From CAWKGV01 sp963849305 (GTDB taxonomy: Bacteria > Pseudomonadota > Alphaproteobacteria > Acetobacterales > Acetobacteraceae): DNA of 64,000 nt. The DNA is taken from contig CAWKGV010000002.1 of the NCBI GenBank assembly GCA_963849305.1, positions 372,001-436,000 on the forward strand, read 5' to 3'. Shown here piece by piece: positions 50,929-59,504 of this stretch. The translations under genes and the position numbers were made by a program. Under the pieces are notes generated by a model, which saw only the letters and a list, made by a program, of their open reading frames with translations, made no database searches and was not told the DNA's origin. The stretch's first letter is position 1, and each line of letters starts with the position of its first letter.

Positions 50929-52560
50929 GTTAGCGTCCCCACAGGTGGTGGAGATTCGGTCGCACCTGCGGTGCAGGGCGACGGTGTAGTTGGAAGGTGG
51001 CCATCGGGTCGGTCGGCTAAGGTGGAGTTACGACGCTTCACCCCGAGCCGAGAGAGGACCCGATGGCCGAGGAAAGATTGGCGCTGGCCGAGCTGCTGGA
51101 GAAGGCCGGCGAAGGTGATTTTCTGCGAGCCGTGGCGGAGATGGTGCTGCAGCTGCTGATGGAAGCCGATGTCGATGGGGTGATTGGCGCCGGGCGCTAC
51201 GAGCGCAGCGGCGAGCGCACGACCTGGCGGAACGGCTTCCGCGAGCGCAGTCTGGATACCCGCCTGGGATCGCTGCAGCTACGCATCCCGAAACTGCGCC
51301 AAGGCAGCTATTTCCCGCCCTTCCTCGAGGCCCGGAAGGGCTCGGAGAAGGCGCTGGTCGCGGTCATCCAGGAGGCCTGGATTGGCGGCGTCTCGACCCG
51401 GCGGGTCGATGAGCTGGTGCAGAGCATGGGGCTGAGCGGGATCAGCAAGTCCCAGGTCTCCAAGCTCTGCAAGGATATCGACGAACGGGTGCACGCCTTT
51501 CTCGACCGTCGGCTCGACGGTGAATGGCCGTATCTCTGGCTGGACGCGACCTATCTGAAGCAGCGCGAGGGCGGCCGCATCGTCTGCGTTGCGGCGATAA
51601 TCGCCATGGCGGTGAACACCGATGGCAGGCGGGAAATCATTGGTCTGCACATCGGCCCTTCCGAAGCCGAGGCCTTCTGGTCCAGCTTCCTCAAGAGCCT
51701 GGCGCGCCGCGGACTGCGCGGCGTGAAGCTCGTCATCTCCGATGCGCATGAGGGCTTGAAGGCGGCGATCCGGCGTGTGTTTGGCGCCGGCTGGCAGCGT
51801 TGCCGCGTGCACTGGATGCGCAACGCCCTGTCCTACGTCTCCAAGACCCAGCAGAGCATGGTCGCGGCGGCTCTGCGTCAGGCGTTCATTCAGCCTGATC
51901 GGGGGCAGGCCAACCAGACTTTGCGCCACGTCGCCGATCAGCTGCGGCAGAAATGGCCGAAGCTCGCGGCGTTCATCGAGGACAGCGAAATCGATGTGCT
52001 GGCGTACATGTGCTTCCCAGACCAGCACCGGACCAAGTTGCACAGCACAAACCCGCTGGAACGGCTCAACAAGGAGGTCAAGCGGCGCGCGGATGTGGTC
52101 GGGATATTCCCCAATGAGGCTGCGATCATTCGGCTGATCGGGGCTGTATTGCTGGAACAGAACGATGAGTGGCAGCTGCAGCATCGCTACATGCAGGTCG
52201 AAGGGATGGCCGAACTCGCCGCGCCGACGAGCGATGCCGAGCCCAGGCAGATCTCATGCGCGGCGTAAGGCCATCAGCAGGTGTGTCCAGGCAACAGCCA
52301 CGGGCCGCAAGAGACAGACTGCGGCGTCAACGGCGTCTTTGCCACACGCTCGGCAGCGGCGGCACGGTCAAGCCCCAGAGCCGCGCAGCGGTGCACCGAA
52401 GGTGCAGGGCTTGACGGTGCCGACCGCGGCCGCAGCACCATCAGGCCAGCCGTGCATCGCAGCACAGGACGCGATCAGACATCCCAAATTTCCACCAACA
52501 TCGCCGATCCAATGCCGCTCTTCTATACCAGGAATCCACACCAGCTTGACGGACGTGACC
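50929..52560 (+). mobile_element. IS256-family insertion sequence
   Basis: 1632-base element bounded by 8 bp direct repeats. The left end GTTAGCGTCCCCACAGGTGG and the inverted right end GGTCACGTCCGTCAAGCTGG match imperfectly (about 17 of 25). It carries one intact transposase gene and about 290 non-coding bases at the right end. The clean duplication and intact frame suggest recent insertion. Confidence 0.88.
51063..52268 (+). CDS. IS256-family transposase
   Basis: Mutator-type transposase, 401 residues, apparently intact. The N-terminal region has LLMEADVDGVIGAGRYERSGERTTWRNG; the DDE catalytic region has WLDATYLKQREGG, then LVISDAHEGLKAAIRRVFG, then NPLERLNKEVKRRADVVGIFP with the acidic third residue. 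It lies 134 bases inside the left end, on the same strand as the interrupted gene. Confidence 0.94.
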   Translation: MAEERLALAELLEKAGEGDFLRAVAEMVLQLLMEADVDGVIGAGRYERSGERTTWRNGFRERSLDTRLGSLQLRIPKLRQGSYFPPFLEARKGSEKALVAVIQEAWIGGVSTRRVDELVQSMGLSGISKSQVSKLCKDIDERVHAFLDRRLDGEWPYLWLDATYLKQREGGRIVCVAAIIAMAVNTDGRREIIGLHIGPSEAEAFWSSFLKSLARRGLRGVKLVISDAHEGLKAAIRRVFGAGWQRCRVHWMRNALSYVSKTQQSMVAAALRQAFIQPDRGQANQTLRHVADQLRQKWPKLAAFIEDSEIDVLAYMCFPDQHRTKLHSTNPLERLNKEVKRRADVVGIFPNEAAIIRLIGAVLLEQNDEWQLQHRYMQVEGMAELAAPTSDAEPRQISCAA

Positions 52561-52568
52561 GACGGCCG
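52561..52568 (+). repeat. Target-site duplication, right copy
   Basis: GACGGCCG, matching 50921-50928; the host codon frame resumes directly after it. Confidence 0.85.
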
Positions 52569-53973
52569 CATCCTCGCATTGCGCGTGACCGGCTACGGCA
52601 ATATCGGCGCCTATCTCTCCAACGGCACGGTGCTTCAGCCCACCGGCAACGTGGTGAAGAACACCATCGGCGTCTATGCGACGCCGTTGCAGGAAGTGAC
52701 CTCGCAGGCGGTGTTCACCAACAGCTCGCCGGTCGGACCCTATCGCGGCGCCGGAAGGCCCGAGGGCAACTACTACATCGAACGTCTGCTGGACACCGCG
52801 GCGCGCGAGATGGGCATCGACCGAGCGGAGATCCGGCGCCGTAATCACATCCAGCCGGACGCCTTTCCTTACACGACCCCGGCCGGCACGGTGTACGACA
52901 GCGGCGACTTCCCGGCCCTGCTCGACGAAGCATTGGCGAACGCGGACTGGGCCGGGTTCCCGGCGCGCAAGCGACAGAGCAAGGAACGCGGCAGGCTGCG
53001 CGGCATCGGCATCGGGCAGTATCTGGAAGTCACTGGCCCGCCCGCGCCCGAGATGGGCGGCATCCGCTTCGAGCCCGACGGCACGGTGACGATCATCACC
53101 GGCACGCTCGACTACGGCCAAGGCCATGCCACGCCGTTCGCGCAAGTCCTAGCGGCTCGGCTCGGCATCCCGTTCGAGCGCATCACTCTGCTGCAAGGCG
53201 ATTCCGACGAACTGCTCGCCGGCGGCGGCACCGGCGGCTCGAAGTCCATGATGGCCAGCGGCACCGCGATCATGGAGGCGAGCGAGATCGTGGCGGAGAA
53301 CGGCCGCAAGATCGCCGCCCATGTGCTGGAGGCGGCGGTTGCGGATATCGAGTTCGAGGTCGGCGCCTCGGGCGGGGTGTTCCGGATCGCCGGCACCGAC
53401 CGGGCGATCGGCATCATGGAACTGGCGGAGAAGCTGCGGGCGGGCCTGGACCTGCCGCCCGACGTGCCGCCCACACTCTCGGTGAGCCACGTCGCCCAGA
53501 GCCCGCCCTTCGCCTATCCGAACGGCTGCCATGTCGCCGAGGTCGAGGTGGACCCGGAGACCGGCGAGGTCGAAGTGGTGCGCTACACGATGGTCAACGA
53601 TTTCGGCACGGTGATCAATCCGCTGCTGGTGGAGGGCCAGGCGCATGGCGGGGTGGTGCAGGGGATCGGCCAGGCCCTGCTGGAGCGGGTGGCGTTCGAC
53701 ACCGAGGGCCAGCCGCTCACCGGCTCGTTCATGGATTATGCCCTGCCGCGCGCGACGCATGCGTTGTCCTTCGCCTTCGCTACGCACCCGGTCCCGGCCA
53801 AGACCAACGTGCTTGGCGTGAAGGGCTGCGGCGAGGCGGGCTGCGCCGGGGCGATGCCATCGGTGATGAACGCGCTGGTGGACGCGCTCTCGGAGTTCGG
53901 GATAACCCACATCGACATGCCGGCTATACCGTTGAAGGTCTGGCAGGCGATCCAGGAGGCCGTTCCGGCATGA
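52569..53973 (+). pseudogene. Xanthine/CO-dehydrogenase-type molybdenum subunit, 3' part
   Basis: Remaining 468 codons of the split gene, beginning ILALRVTGYGNIGAYLS. It has PYRGAGRPEGNYYIERLLD near its start, a molybdopterin contact ITGTLDYGQGHATPFAQVLA, GGTGGSKSMMASGTAI and the C-terminal catalytic Glu segment LGVKGCGEAGCAGAMPS. These fit form II CO-dehydrogenase-like or aldehyde-dehydrogenase-like large subunits, not a true CoxL of form I. The stop shares an ATGA overlap with the Uma2-type gene. Confidence 0.88.
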
Positions 53974-54338
53974 ACATCGCCTTGCGTAAGGCCGCGACTT
54001 TGCCGGAATTCCTCGCCTGGGAGGAACGCCAGGAGTTGCGGTACGAGTTCGATGGCTGCCAGCCGGTCGCGATGACCGGGGGAACCGTCAACCATAGCCG
54101 GATCGCACTCAGGCTGCTGCGACTGTTGCAGGACACACTCGCCGGAAAGCCCTGCGAACCGTTCGGGATCGACGTCAAGATCGTCGTCGCCGGCAAGGTT
54201 CGCTATCCGGATGCGCTCGTGACCTGCACGCCCCAAGCTGGCGCCACGACGATTAGCGTCGAGGTGCCGCTCGCGGAGTGCTACGCGAGACTAGATTTGC
54301 CGGGAGAGACCGACGACCCAACGCCTGCCGACGCCTAG
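53970..54338 (+). CDS. Uma2-family nuclease-like protein, internally shortened
   Basis: 122 residues versus about 190 for the Uma2 (DUF820) family, a PD-(D/E)XK fold. The N-terminal part is normal: MTVNHSRIALRL-like segment (GGTVNHSRIALRLLRLLQ), FGIDVKIVVAGKVRYPDALVTC. After TPQAGATT the sequence jumps to VEVPLAECYARLDL, the C-terminal motif, so about 65-70 central residues, including part of the catalytic site, are missing. It overlaps the preceding stop by four bases and runs 48 bases into the end of the flippase gene on the other strand. Probably non-functional. Confidence 0.65.
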   Translation: MNIALRKAATLPEFLAWEERQELRYEFDGCQPVAMTGGTVNHSRIALRLLRLLQDTLAGKPCEPFGIDVKIVVAGKVRYPDALVTCTPQAGATTISVEVPLAECYARLDLPGETDDPTPADA

Positions 54339-55712
54339 CCCGCCGAGCAGGAGAACCGTACCGACCAGACTCAGGCCGAGAATGCCGGCCGAGATATCCG
54401 TCCTGCCGAGCAGCCGGGGCAGCGTCAGCGCGCAGCCGGCTGCGATCGCGCAGCAGGCGAACGCCCGCAGCCCGGCGCGCAACGGCCGCAATAGCGGCGT
54501 GCCCAAGACGCGCGCCGTCGTCCGGAGCGTGTAAGGCGCCACTGCCGCCTGTGCTGCCAGCCAGATTGCAACCGCCGCGACCGGGGAGGTCGGCCGGACG
54601 ATCAGGATCCCCACCGCCACCGCCACGCTGCTGGCGAGGCTGGCGTGCAGGGCGATGCGCGGCGCCCCGCGCGCCACCGCGGCCACGCCGGACGGAAATT
54701 GCAGGAACAGCCAGGCCGCGAGCGCCACTAACGGCAACGTGGCGGTGCTGGCCGGCGCCCATACGGGGTCGAGCAGCAGCCGCACCAACGGCCCGATCGC
54801 GACCAGCATGGCCGCGCAGAGCGGGAACAGCACTCGCCCAATCAGATGCAGCCATCGGTCCATCTCGGCCCGCAACCCCGCGACATCGTGCTGCCGCTCC
54901 GACATCGCCGGCAGCATCAGCCGCCAGAGAGCCGTGGAGACCAGCTCGCGCATCGTGTCCACCAGCCGGAACGCCATGTGGACCTCGCCCAATGTCGTGG
55001 CCCCGGCGGTGCCGCCGATCAGCAGCGCGAACATGCGGTAGCGGCCGTGCAGCACCAGCGTGCTCACCGTCAGCGGGCCGCCCAGCCGCAGCATTTCGCG
55101 CACCGCCGTCCAGCGCCACATCGCGCGCGGCCGCCAGCCCGACCCGAGCAGCAGCGCCAGCGCACCGATAGCCGAGGTGGTGGCTTGCTGCCCAACCAAG
55201 GCCCACGCCCCCGCGCCGTGCAGGGCCGCGCCGATCCCCACCGCCGTTCCGGCGCCCTGGCCGATCAAGGCGCGGCACGCGAGCAGCCGGTAGCGCCGTT
55301 CCCGCGTCAGCTTGCCCTGCACCGCCCCGCCGGCCCCGACCAGCGGCAGGGGAGCCGCCAGGGCCAGCGACATGGCAACCAGCCTCGGATCCCCCATCGC
55401 CGCCGCGAGCGGCCAGCCGGCCGCCGCCTGGACAGCCGCGGCAAGCGTGCCAACGAGCGCAGAGGCCCAGAACGCGCTCGCCGCCGCCTCCTCATCAAGG
55501 TTGGTGCGCTGAACGATGGCGTCAGCGAACAGCGCATTGACCCCGACCCAGAGCAGGACATGCACCGCGACCGCGGCGGCCCCAGCGCCCATCTCCGCCG
55601 GCCCGATGATCCGCGCCACGACGAACGCGGAGACGAACGAAAACCCGGCTGAAAGAGCTGCTTCGAGCCCGGACCAGAAGATCGCGCCCGGCGCCGCCAC
55701 TGCGGCCCTCAC
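54291..55712 (-). CDS. Polysaccharide flippase (Wzx/oligosaccharide-export type)
   Basis: 473 residues from GTG at 55712, with twelve or more hydrophobic segments typical of the MOP superfamily: SGLEAALSAGFSFVSAFVVARIIGPAEMG at the start, QRTNLDEEAAASAFWAS and LRLGGPLTVSTLVLHGRYRM in the middle. It would flip lipid-linked polysaccharide units across the inner membrane. The frame runs 172 codons further upstream, but that part is antisense to the neighbour and includes a repeat. The GTG overlaps the upstream gene's TGA (GTGA). Confidence 0.83.
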   Translation of the reverse strand: MRAAVAAPGAIFWSGLEAALSAGFSFVSAFVVARIIGPAEMGAGAAAVAVHVLLWVGVNALFADAIVQRTNLDEEAAASAFWASALVGTLAAAVQAAAGWPLAAAMGDPRLVAMSLALAAPLPLVGAGGAVQGKLTRERRYRLLACRALIGQGAGTAVGIGAALHGAGAWALVGQQATTSAIGALALLLGSGWRPRAMWRWTAVREMLRLGGPLTVSTLVLHGRYRMFALLIGGTAGATTLGEVHMAFRLVDTMRELVSTALWRLMLPAMSERQHDVAGLRAEMDRWLHLIGRVLFPLCAAMLVAIGPLVRLLLDPVWAPASTATLPLVALAAWLFLQFPSGVAAVARGAPRIALHASLASSVAVAVGILIVRPTSPVAAVAIWLAAQAAVAPYTLRTTARVLGTPLLRPLRAGLRAFACCAIAAGCALTLPRLLGRTDISAGILGLSLVGTVLLLGGLGVGRRWVVGLSRQI

Positions 55713-55825
55713 CCAACCCTCTCCCAGAGGGAGAGGGCTTCGTCCTGCTCCATCTCCCGTGGGGCAAGGGCTCGAATCTTCCCCCTCTCCCTTTGGGAGA
55801 GGGTCGGGGTGAGGGTGGAGAGGCT
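55706..55825. repeat. GGGAGAGGG palindromic repeat
   Basis: Contains two hairpins, CCCTCTCCC-aga-GGGAGAGGG (55717-55737) and CCCTCTCCC-ttt-GGGAGAGGG (about 55783-55803), bounded by GCCCTCACCC and GGGTGAGGG. This type of GC-rich dispersed repeat is known from many proteobacteria. It encodes the last 35-40 residues of the membrane protein gene on the minus strand. Confidence 0.75.
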
Positions 55826-57139
55826 GGGGGTGAGGGCCAATAGCGCGGCCAAGGTCGGCAGCCACATCACCCGGCTCTGATAGCGCGCGTGCGGGCCGGA
55901 CAGGCCGCCCGTGACCAAGGCATTCACCAGCACCGCCAACAGCACCGCCGCAAGCAACCCCGCGAGCGGCTCGCGCCGGCGCAACGCGCCGGGCAGCAAG
56001 ATCAGGCACGCAGCCATGCCGGCGAGCGAGACGGCGTCGTGAAGCGGCGGAAGCCACCCCGGCAGCATCGGCCGGCCCTGGGTCTGACGCGCGGCCGCGT
56101 AGCTCCGCTGCTCGAAGGCCGGGAAGTCGCGTTCGATCCACGGAGTCACTGTCGCCGGCCAGGGTCGCAGCCCGTCGCCGGTGCCGAACAACGCGGCCTG
56201 TCGTGCACCGTTCACCAGGACGGCCCAAAGCTCTTTACCCGGCTCGGAGCGCAGCGCCGCGTCGATGATGTCGTCCGCCTCCCGGCTCACGACCTTGGCC
56301 CCGCCGGCGCGGGCAAGTGGACTGTCCGCGCCCCACAGGAACTCATCGGCAGTTGGCGGGAACGCGCCCACGAAATCGCAGAGCCGCCACCCCGGATGCG
56401 GGCAGAAGCGCGCGAGCGCGTGCACGCCCGGACCGTCGTACAGCACGCGGGCGAGCAAGAAGACGTTGCCGTAGGGGGCGATGGACGCCGTGCCGTGTCC
56501 GGCCAGGTTCACGCCGGTCATGGCCAGCAGCGCCAGCAACGGGGCCGAAACGAGCCGTGCGACCCCGGCTCGCCTCAGTGGGGCCGCCGCTCCCAACCGC
56601 CGCCGTAGCGGCGCGAGCAGGAGCAAGAGCGCCAGCGCCAGTGGCAGGCTCGACAGGTGCGCGGTCATCGCGAAGGCCGCCAGCCCCGCCAGCCAGACCC
56701 GCTCGGCCCGCGCGAGGCGCTCGGGAACGAACAGCAGCAGGACCAACGCCGGCACGAGCAAGGCCACGAACAGGTCGGGCATGAGTTGGGCGGCGAACCA
56801 CGGAAGCGGGCTCGCCACGGCCAGCACGGCCGCCAGCGGCACCACCGACCAGTCGCCCAACAGCACGGCACCGAATCGGGGCAGCAAGGTCCGGCGGGCC
56901 AGATGCAGCAGATGCGCCGCGATCAGCGCCTGGGCGACAATCGCCGGCCAAGTGGTGCGCTGAAGATGCAATGCCAGCAGGAAGACGCTGTAGAAGACCG
57001 GCCGGTCCCAACCGAGATAATGATTGATCGCTTGCGACAGATAGGTGCCGGTATCCGAGAACACGAGCGGATAGCCGTTCACCGCCGCCGGCCATAGCAG
57101 GAAGGCGGCCGACAGCACGACCGGCGCGGCCGCCCCCAT
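55709..57139 (-). CDS. Polytopic membrane protein of exopolysaccharide locus
   Basis: 476 residues with about ten membrane segments, no recognised family motif. The N-terminus reads MGAAAPVVLSAAFLLWPAAVNGYPLVFSDTG; SDTGTYLSQAIN near residue 28 and a DRPVFYSVFLLALH segment recall GT-C-type membrane glycosyltransferases, in which an acidic residue in the first loop is catalytic. The last 35-40 residues (TLTPTLSQRERGKIRALAPRE) derive from a dispersed palindromic repeat, so the original C-terminus may be lost. It lies 4 bases after wzc and overlaps the flippase gene by four bases. Function unknown; a glycosyltransferase is possible. Confidence 0.7.
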   Translation of the reverse strand: MGAAAPVVLSAAFLLWPAAVNGYPLVFSDTGTYLSQAINHYLGWDRPVFYSVFLLALHLQRTTWPAIVAQALIAAHLLHLARRTLLPRFGAVLLGDWSVVPLAAVLAVASPLPWFAAQLMPDLFVALLVPALVLLLFVPERLARAERVWLAGLAAFAMTAHLSSLPLALALLLLLAPLRRRLGAAAPLRRAGVARLVSAPLLALLAMTGVNLAGHGTASIAPYGNVFLLARVLYDGPGVHALARFCPHPGWRLCDFVGAFPPTADEFLWGADSPLARAGGAKVVSREADDIIDAALRSEPGKELWAVLVNGARQAALFGTGDGLRPWPATVTPWIERDFPAFEQRSYAAARQTQGRPMLPGWLPPLHDAVSLAGMAACLILLPGALRRREPLAGLLAAVLLAVLVNALVTGGLSGPHARYQSRVMWLPTLAALLALTPSLSTLTPTLSQRERGKIRALAPREMEQDEALSLWERVG

Positions 57140-57143
57140 GCGT

Positions 57144-59372
57144 TTAGGTTCGGAAATAGCGGCCGTAGCGCGGGTGGCAAGCTTCCGCGTCGGCGTAGCC
57201 GGAACGCCGGTGCGTCCGCGCGTCCACCCGGGTCAGCGCCACGCCGGCCACGCTGGCATTCGCCGCCTCCAATAGCTCGATCGCATTCTGCACCACGGCG
57301 CGCGGCGTCCGCCGCCAGCGCGCGCAGACCAAGGTGGCGTCGGCGATCTGCGCGATCGCACGCGTATCGGTCATCGCGTGAGCAGGTGGCGCGTCCAGCA
57401 GCACGAGCTGGTACTCATGGCGCAGCGCCTGCAGCACTTGTCCCATCGCCTCCGACATGAACAGGCCGAACGTGTCGGGCCCGGCCGTCCCGGCAGGGAT
57501 GTACGCCATGTTGGTTAAGGGATCCTTCTGGATCACCTCCTCCAGCCGGGCGACGCCGCGCAGGCAGTCGGCCAGGCCCGGTTCCGCCGCACCGCCCAAG
57601 CGGTCGGGGAAAGACGGGCTGCGAATGTCGCAATCGACCGCCACCACGCGTTCGCCGGCCATCGCCGCCGATCGGGCCAGCGCCAGGGTGATCGTGGTCT
57701 TGCCCTCGGCCGGCCGCGCGGCGGTGATCGCCACGGTGCGCGGCCGTTCCGGGCCGAACCAAAGCCCCGCGCGCAAAGCGCGCAGTTGTTCCGCGAACGG
57801 CGTCAGCGGCTTGTGCGCGGCGTATTCCTCGATCCTGAGCCAGCCCCGCGCGCGCCGGCCGACGAACGGGACCAGCGCGAAGCACGGCAGCCCGAGCCAG
57901 GCCCGCACGTCCTCGCCGCTCTTGAGCGTCGTGTCGCTCAGCTCCAGCACATAGACGACCATGAGCCCGAACAGCACGCCGAACGCGACGGCGGCGGCCA
58001 GCAACGGGCCGGTGCGCGGGAAACTGGGCTCGGCCGGCGCCAGCGCCAGCGACACCTCGCGCGCGTCCGGGCTCTCCACCGCCGCCTGCTGTGCCGTTTC
58101 CTGCAGGCGTTCGAGCACCGATTGCAATAGCGTCCGCGACGCATCCAGGTCGCGCTCCATCGCGTTCAGTGGCACCTGCGCCTCGGCCCGGCTTTCCGAT
58201 TGCGCCTGCGCCTTGGCCACGTCGTGCTCCAGCGCCTCCACCCGCGCGCCCGCCGCCCGCACCTCGGCCTCGGTGGCGCTGACCACCCGACCTTCCGCCG
58301 CCGCCACCGACCTCCGGACCTGGTCGAGCTGGCGCTGCACGGCGCGGACATCGGGATGGTTGGGACCGAGCCGGGTCAGCAGCGAGTGCAGTTGCGCCGT
58401 GAGCTGATCCTCCTGCTCGCGCTCCTGCACCACGCTCGGGGCGACGGCGGCCTCGGCCTCGGCGCCAGCGCCGTTGCGCGCCGCGTCGAGCCGCCCCTGG
58501 GCCGCCGCCAGCTCGCTGCGCGCCCGCGCGAGCCCTTCGGTGAGATTGCTGATCTGCTCGGCGTCCAGCCCCGCGTGCATCCCGCGCACCAGCCCCTGCC
58601 GGTTGCGGTAGGCGGCCACGCGGTCCTCCGCCGCCCGGACCTCGCCGCGCAGCGCCTGCGCGCGGCTCTCCAGCCAGTCCTGAGCGCGTTGGACGGCACG
58701 GAACTTGGCCGTGAGCTGGTTGCGGACATAAACATCCATCAGCGCGTTCACGGCGGAGGCCGCGAGGTGTGGGTCTTCCGACGTGAATGACACTTCCAGC
58801 ACCCGCGAGGCATTCACCGTGCGGACCTGGACCGCCTGCTGCGCGGCGAGCAGCACGGCGTCGCGCGAGCTTTCCTGCCCGGGGGCCGCCGGCCGTGCGG
58901 CCTGCCGCAAATGGAGCCGGTCGAGGGCCAAGTGCAGCAGCCGCGCCGGCCAAGGCACCGGCCGCAGCGCGGGGTTGAACTCGGCCCGGCTGAACAAGTC
59001 GAGCTGGCGCGCCATCTGCTCGACGGTCTGCAGGCCGCCCAGGACCTCGGCTTGGCTCGCCATTACCGCCTCGGTCGTGGGATCGACGCGCAAAATGCTT
59101 TGCAGCTCGCGCGGCTTATATTCGTTCGGGTCGTAGATCAGCGTGCCGGTGGCGGTGTAGCGCGGCGTCAGATGGCGGATCGCCACCAGCGCCAGCGCCG
59201 GGATCAGCAGCGCGCATGCGAGCAGCCACAGCTTGCGGCGGCGCAGGCTGCCGAGGATCGCTTGCGCGCTGGCCGGCTCGTCCAGGCGCGCGGCGTTCGG
59301 GCGCAGGCCGGCGGCCTGGCGCCTCAGCCGGGGCGCGGGCGCCTGGCCGGGTCCGGCGGATTGTTCGCGCAT
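57144..59372 (-). CDS. Wzc-like polysaccharide co-polymerase / BY-kinase
   Basis: 742 residues combining an N-terminal Wzz chain-length domain and a C-terminal bacterial tyrosine kinase. Membrane segments lie near residues 50-70 (LLACALLIPALALVAI) and about 465 (LLAAAVAFGVLFGLMVVYVLE), with a long periplasmic coiled coil between them. The kinase has Walker A ITAARPAEGKTTITLALA, Walker A' VVAVDCDIRSPSFPDRL and Walker B LVLLDAPPAHAMTDTR. The tail has several tyrosines (SGYADAEACHPRYGRYF), the autophosphorylation cluster. It controls polymer length and export with the divergent Wza-like lipoprotein. The ATG at 59372 is preferred to one 19 codons upstream. Confidence 0.88.
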   Translation of the reverse strand: MREQSAGPGQAPAPRLRRQAAGLRPNAARLDEPASAQAILGSLRRRKLWLLACALLIPALALVAIRHLTPRYTATGTLIYDPNEYKPRELQSILRVDPTTEAVMASQAEVLGGLQTVEQMARQLDLFSRAEFNPALRPVPWPARLLHLALDRLHLRQAARPAAPGQESSRDAVLLAAQQAVQVRTVNASRVLEVSFTSEDPHLAASAVNALMDVYVRNQLTAKFRAVQRAQDWLESRAQALRGEVRAAEDRVAAYRNRQGLVRGMHAGLDAEQISNLTEGLARARSELAAAQGRLDAARNGAGAEAEAAVAPSVVQEREQEDQLTAQLHSLLTRLGPNHPDVRAVQRQLDQVRRSVAAAEGRVVSATEAEVRAAGARVEALEHDVAKAQAQSESRAEAQVPLNAMERDLDASRTLLQSVLERLQETAQQAAVESPDAREVSLALAPAEPSFPRTGPLLAAAVAFGVLFGLMVVYVLELSDTTLKSGEDVRAWLGLPCFALVPFVGRRARGWLRIEEYAAHKPLTPFAEQLRALRAGLWFGPERPRTVAITAARPAEGKTTITLALARSAAMAGERVVAVDCDIRSPSFPDRLGGAAEPGLADCLRGVARLEEVIQKDPLTNMAYIPAGTAGPDTFGLFMSEAMGQVLQALRHEYQLVLLDAPPAHAMTDTRAIAQIADATLVCARWRRTPRAVVQNAIELLEAANASVAGVALTRVDARTHRRSGYADAEACHPRYGRYFRT

Positions 59373-59504
59373 CGCGCCCCCAAAACAGAGCCCGGTCGTT
59401 CTGGCCGGGCATCGCGGTGGCGTCATCATCCGCGCGAGCCGCTAACGGGACGCTAATGCGTGCGCGTTAACGGTTCGGAGAGAGACCGACGCGAGTATGC
59501 GCGC

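Noticed and set aside
55700..55830. CRISPR-like repeats
   Set aside because: The repeated units are hairpins without regular unique spacers and no cas genes are present in the window.
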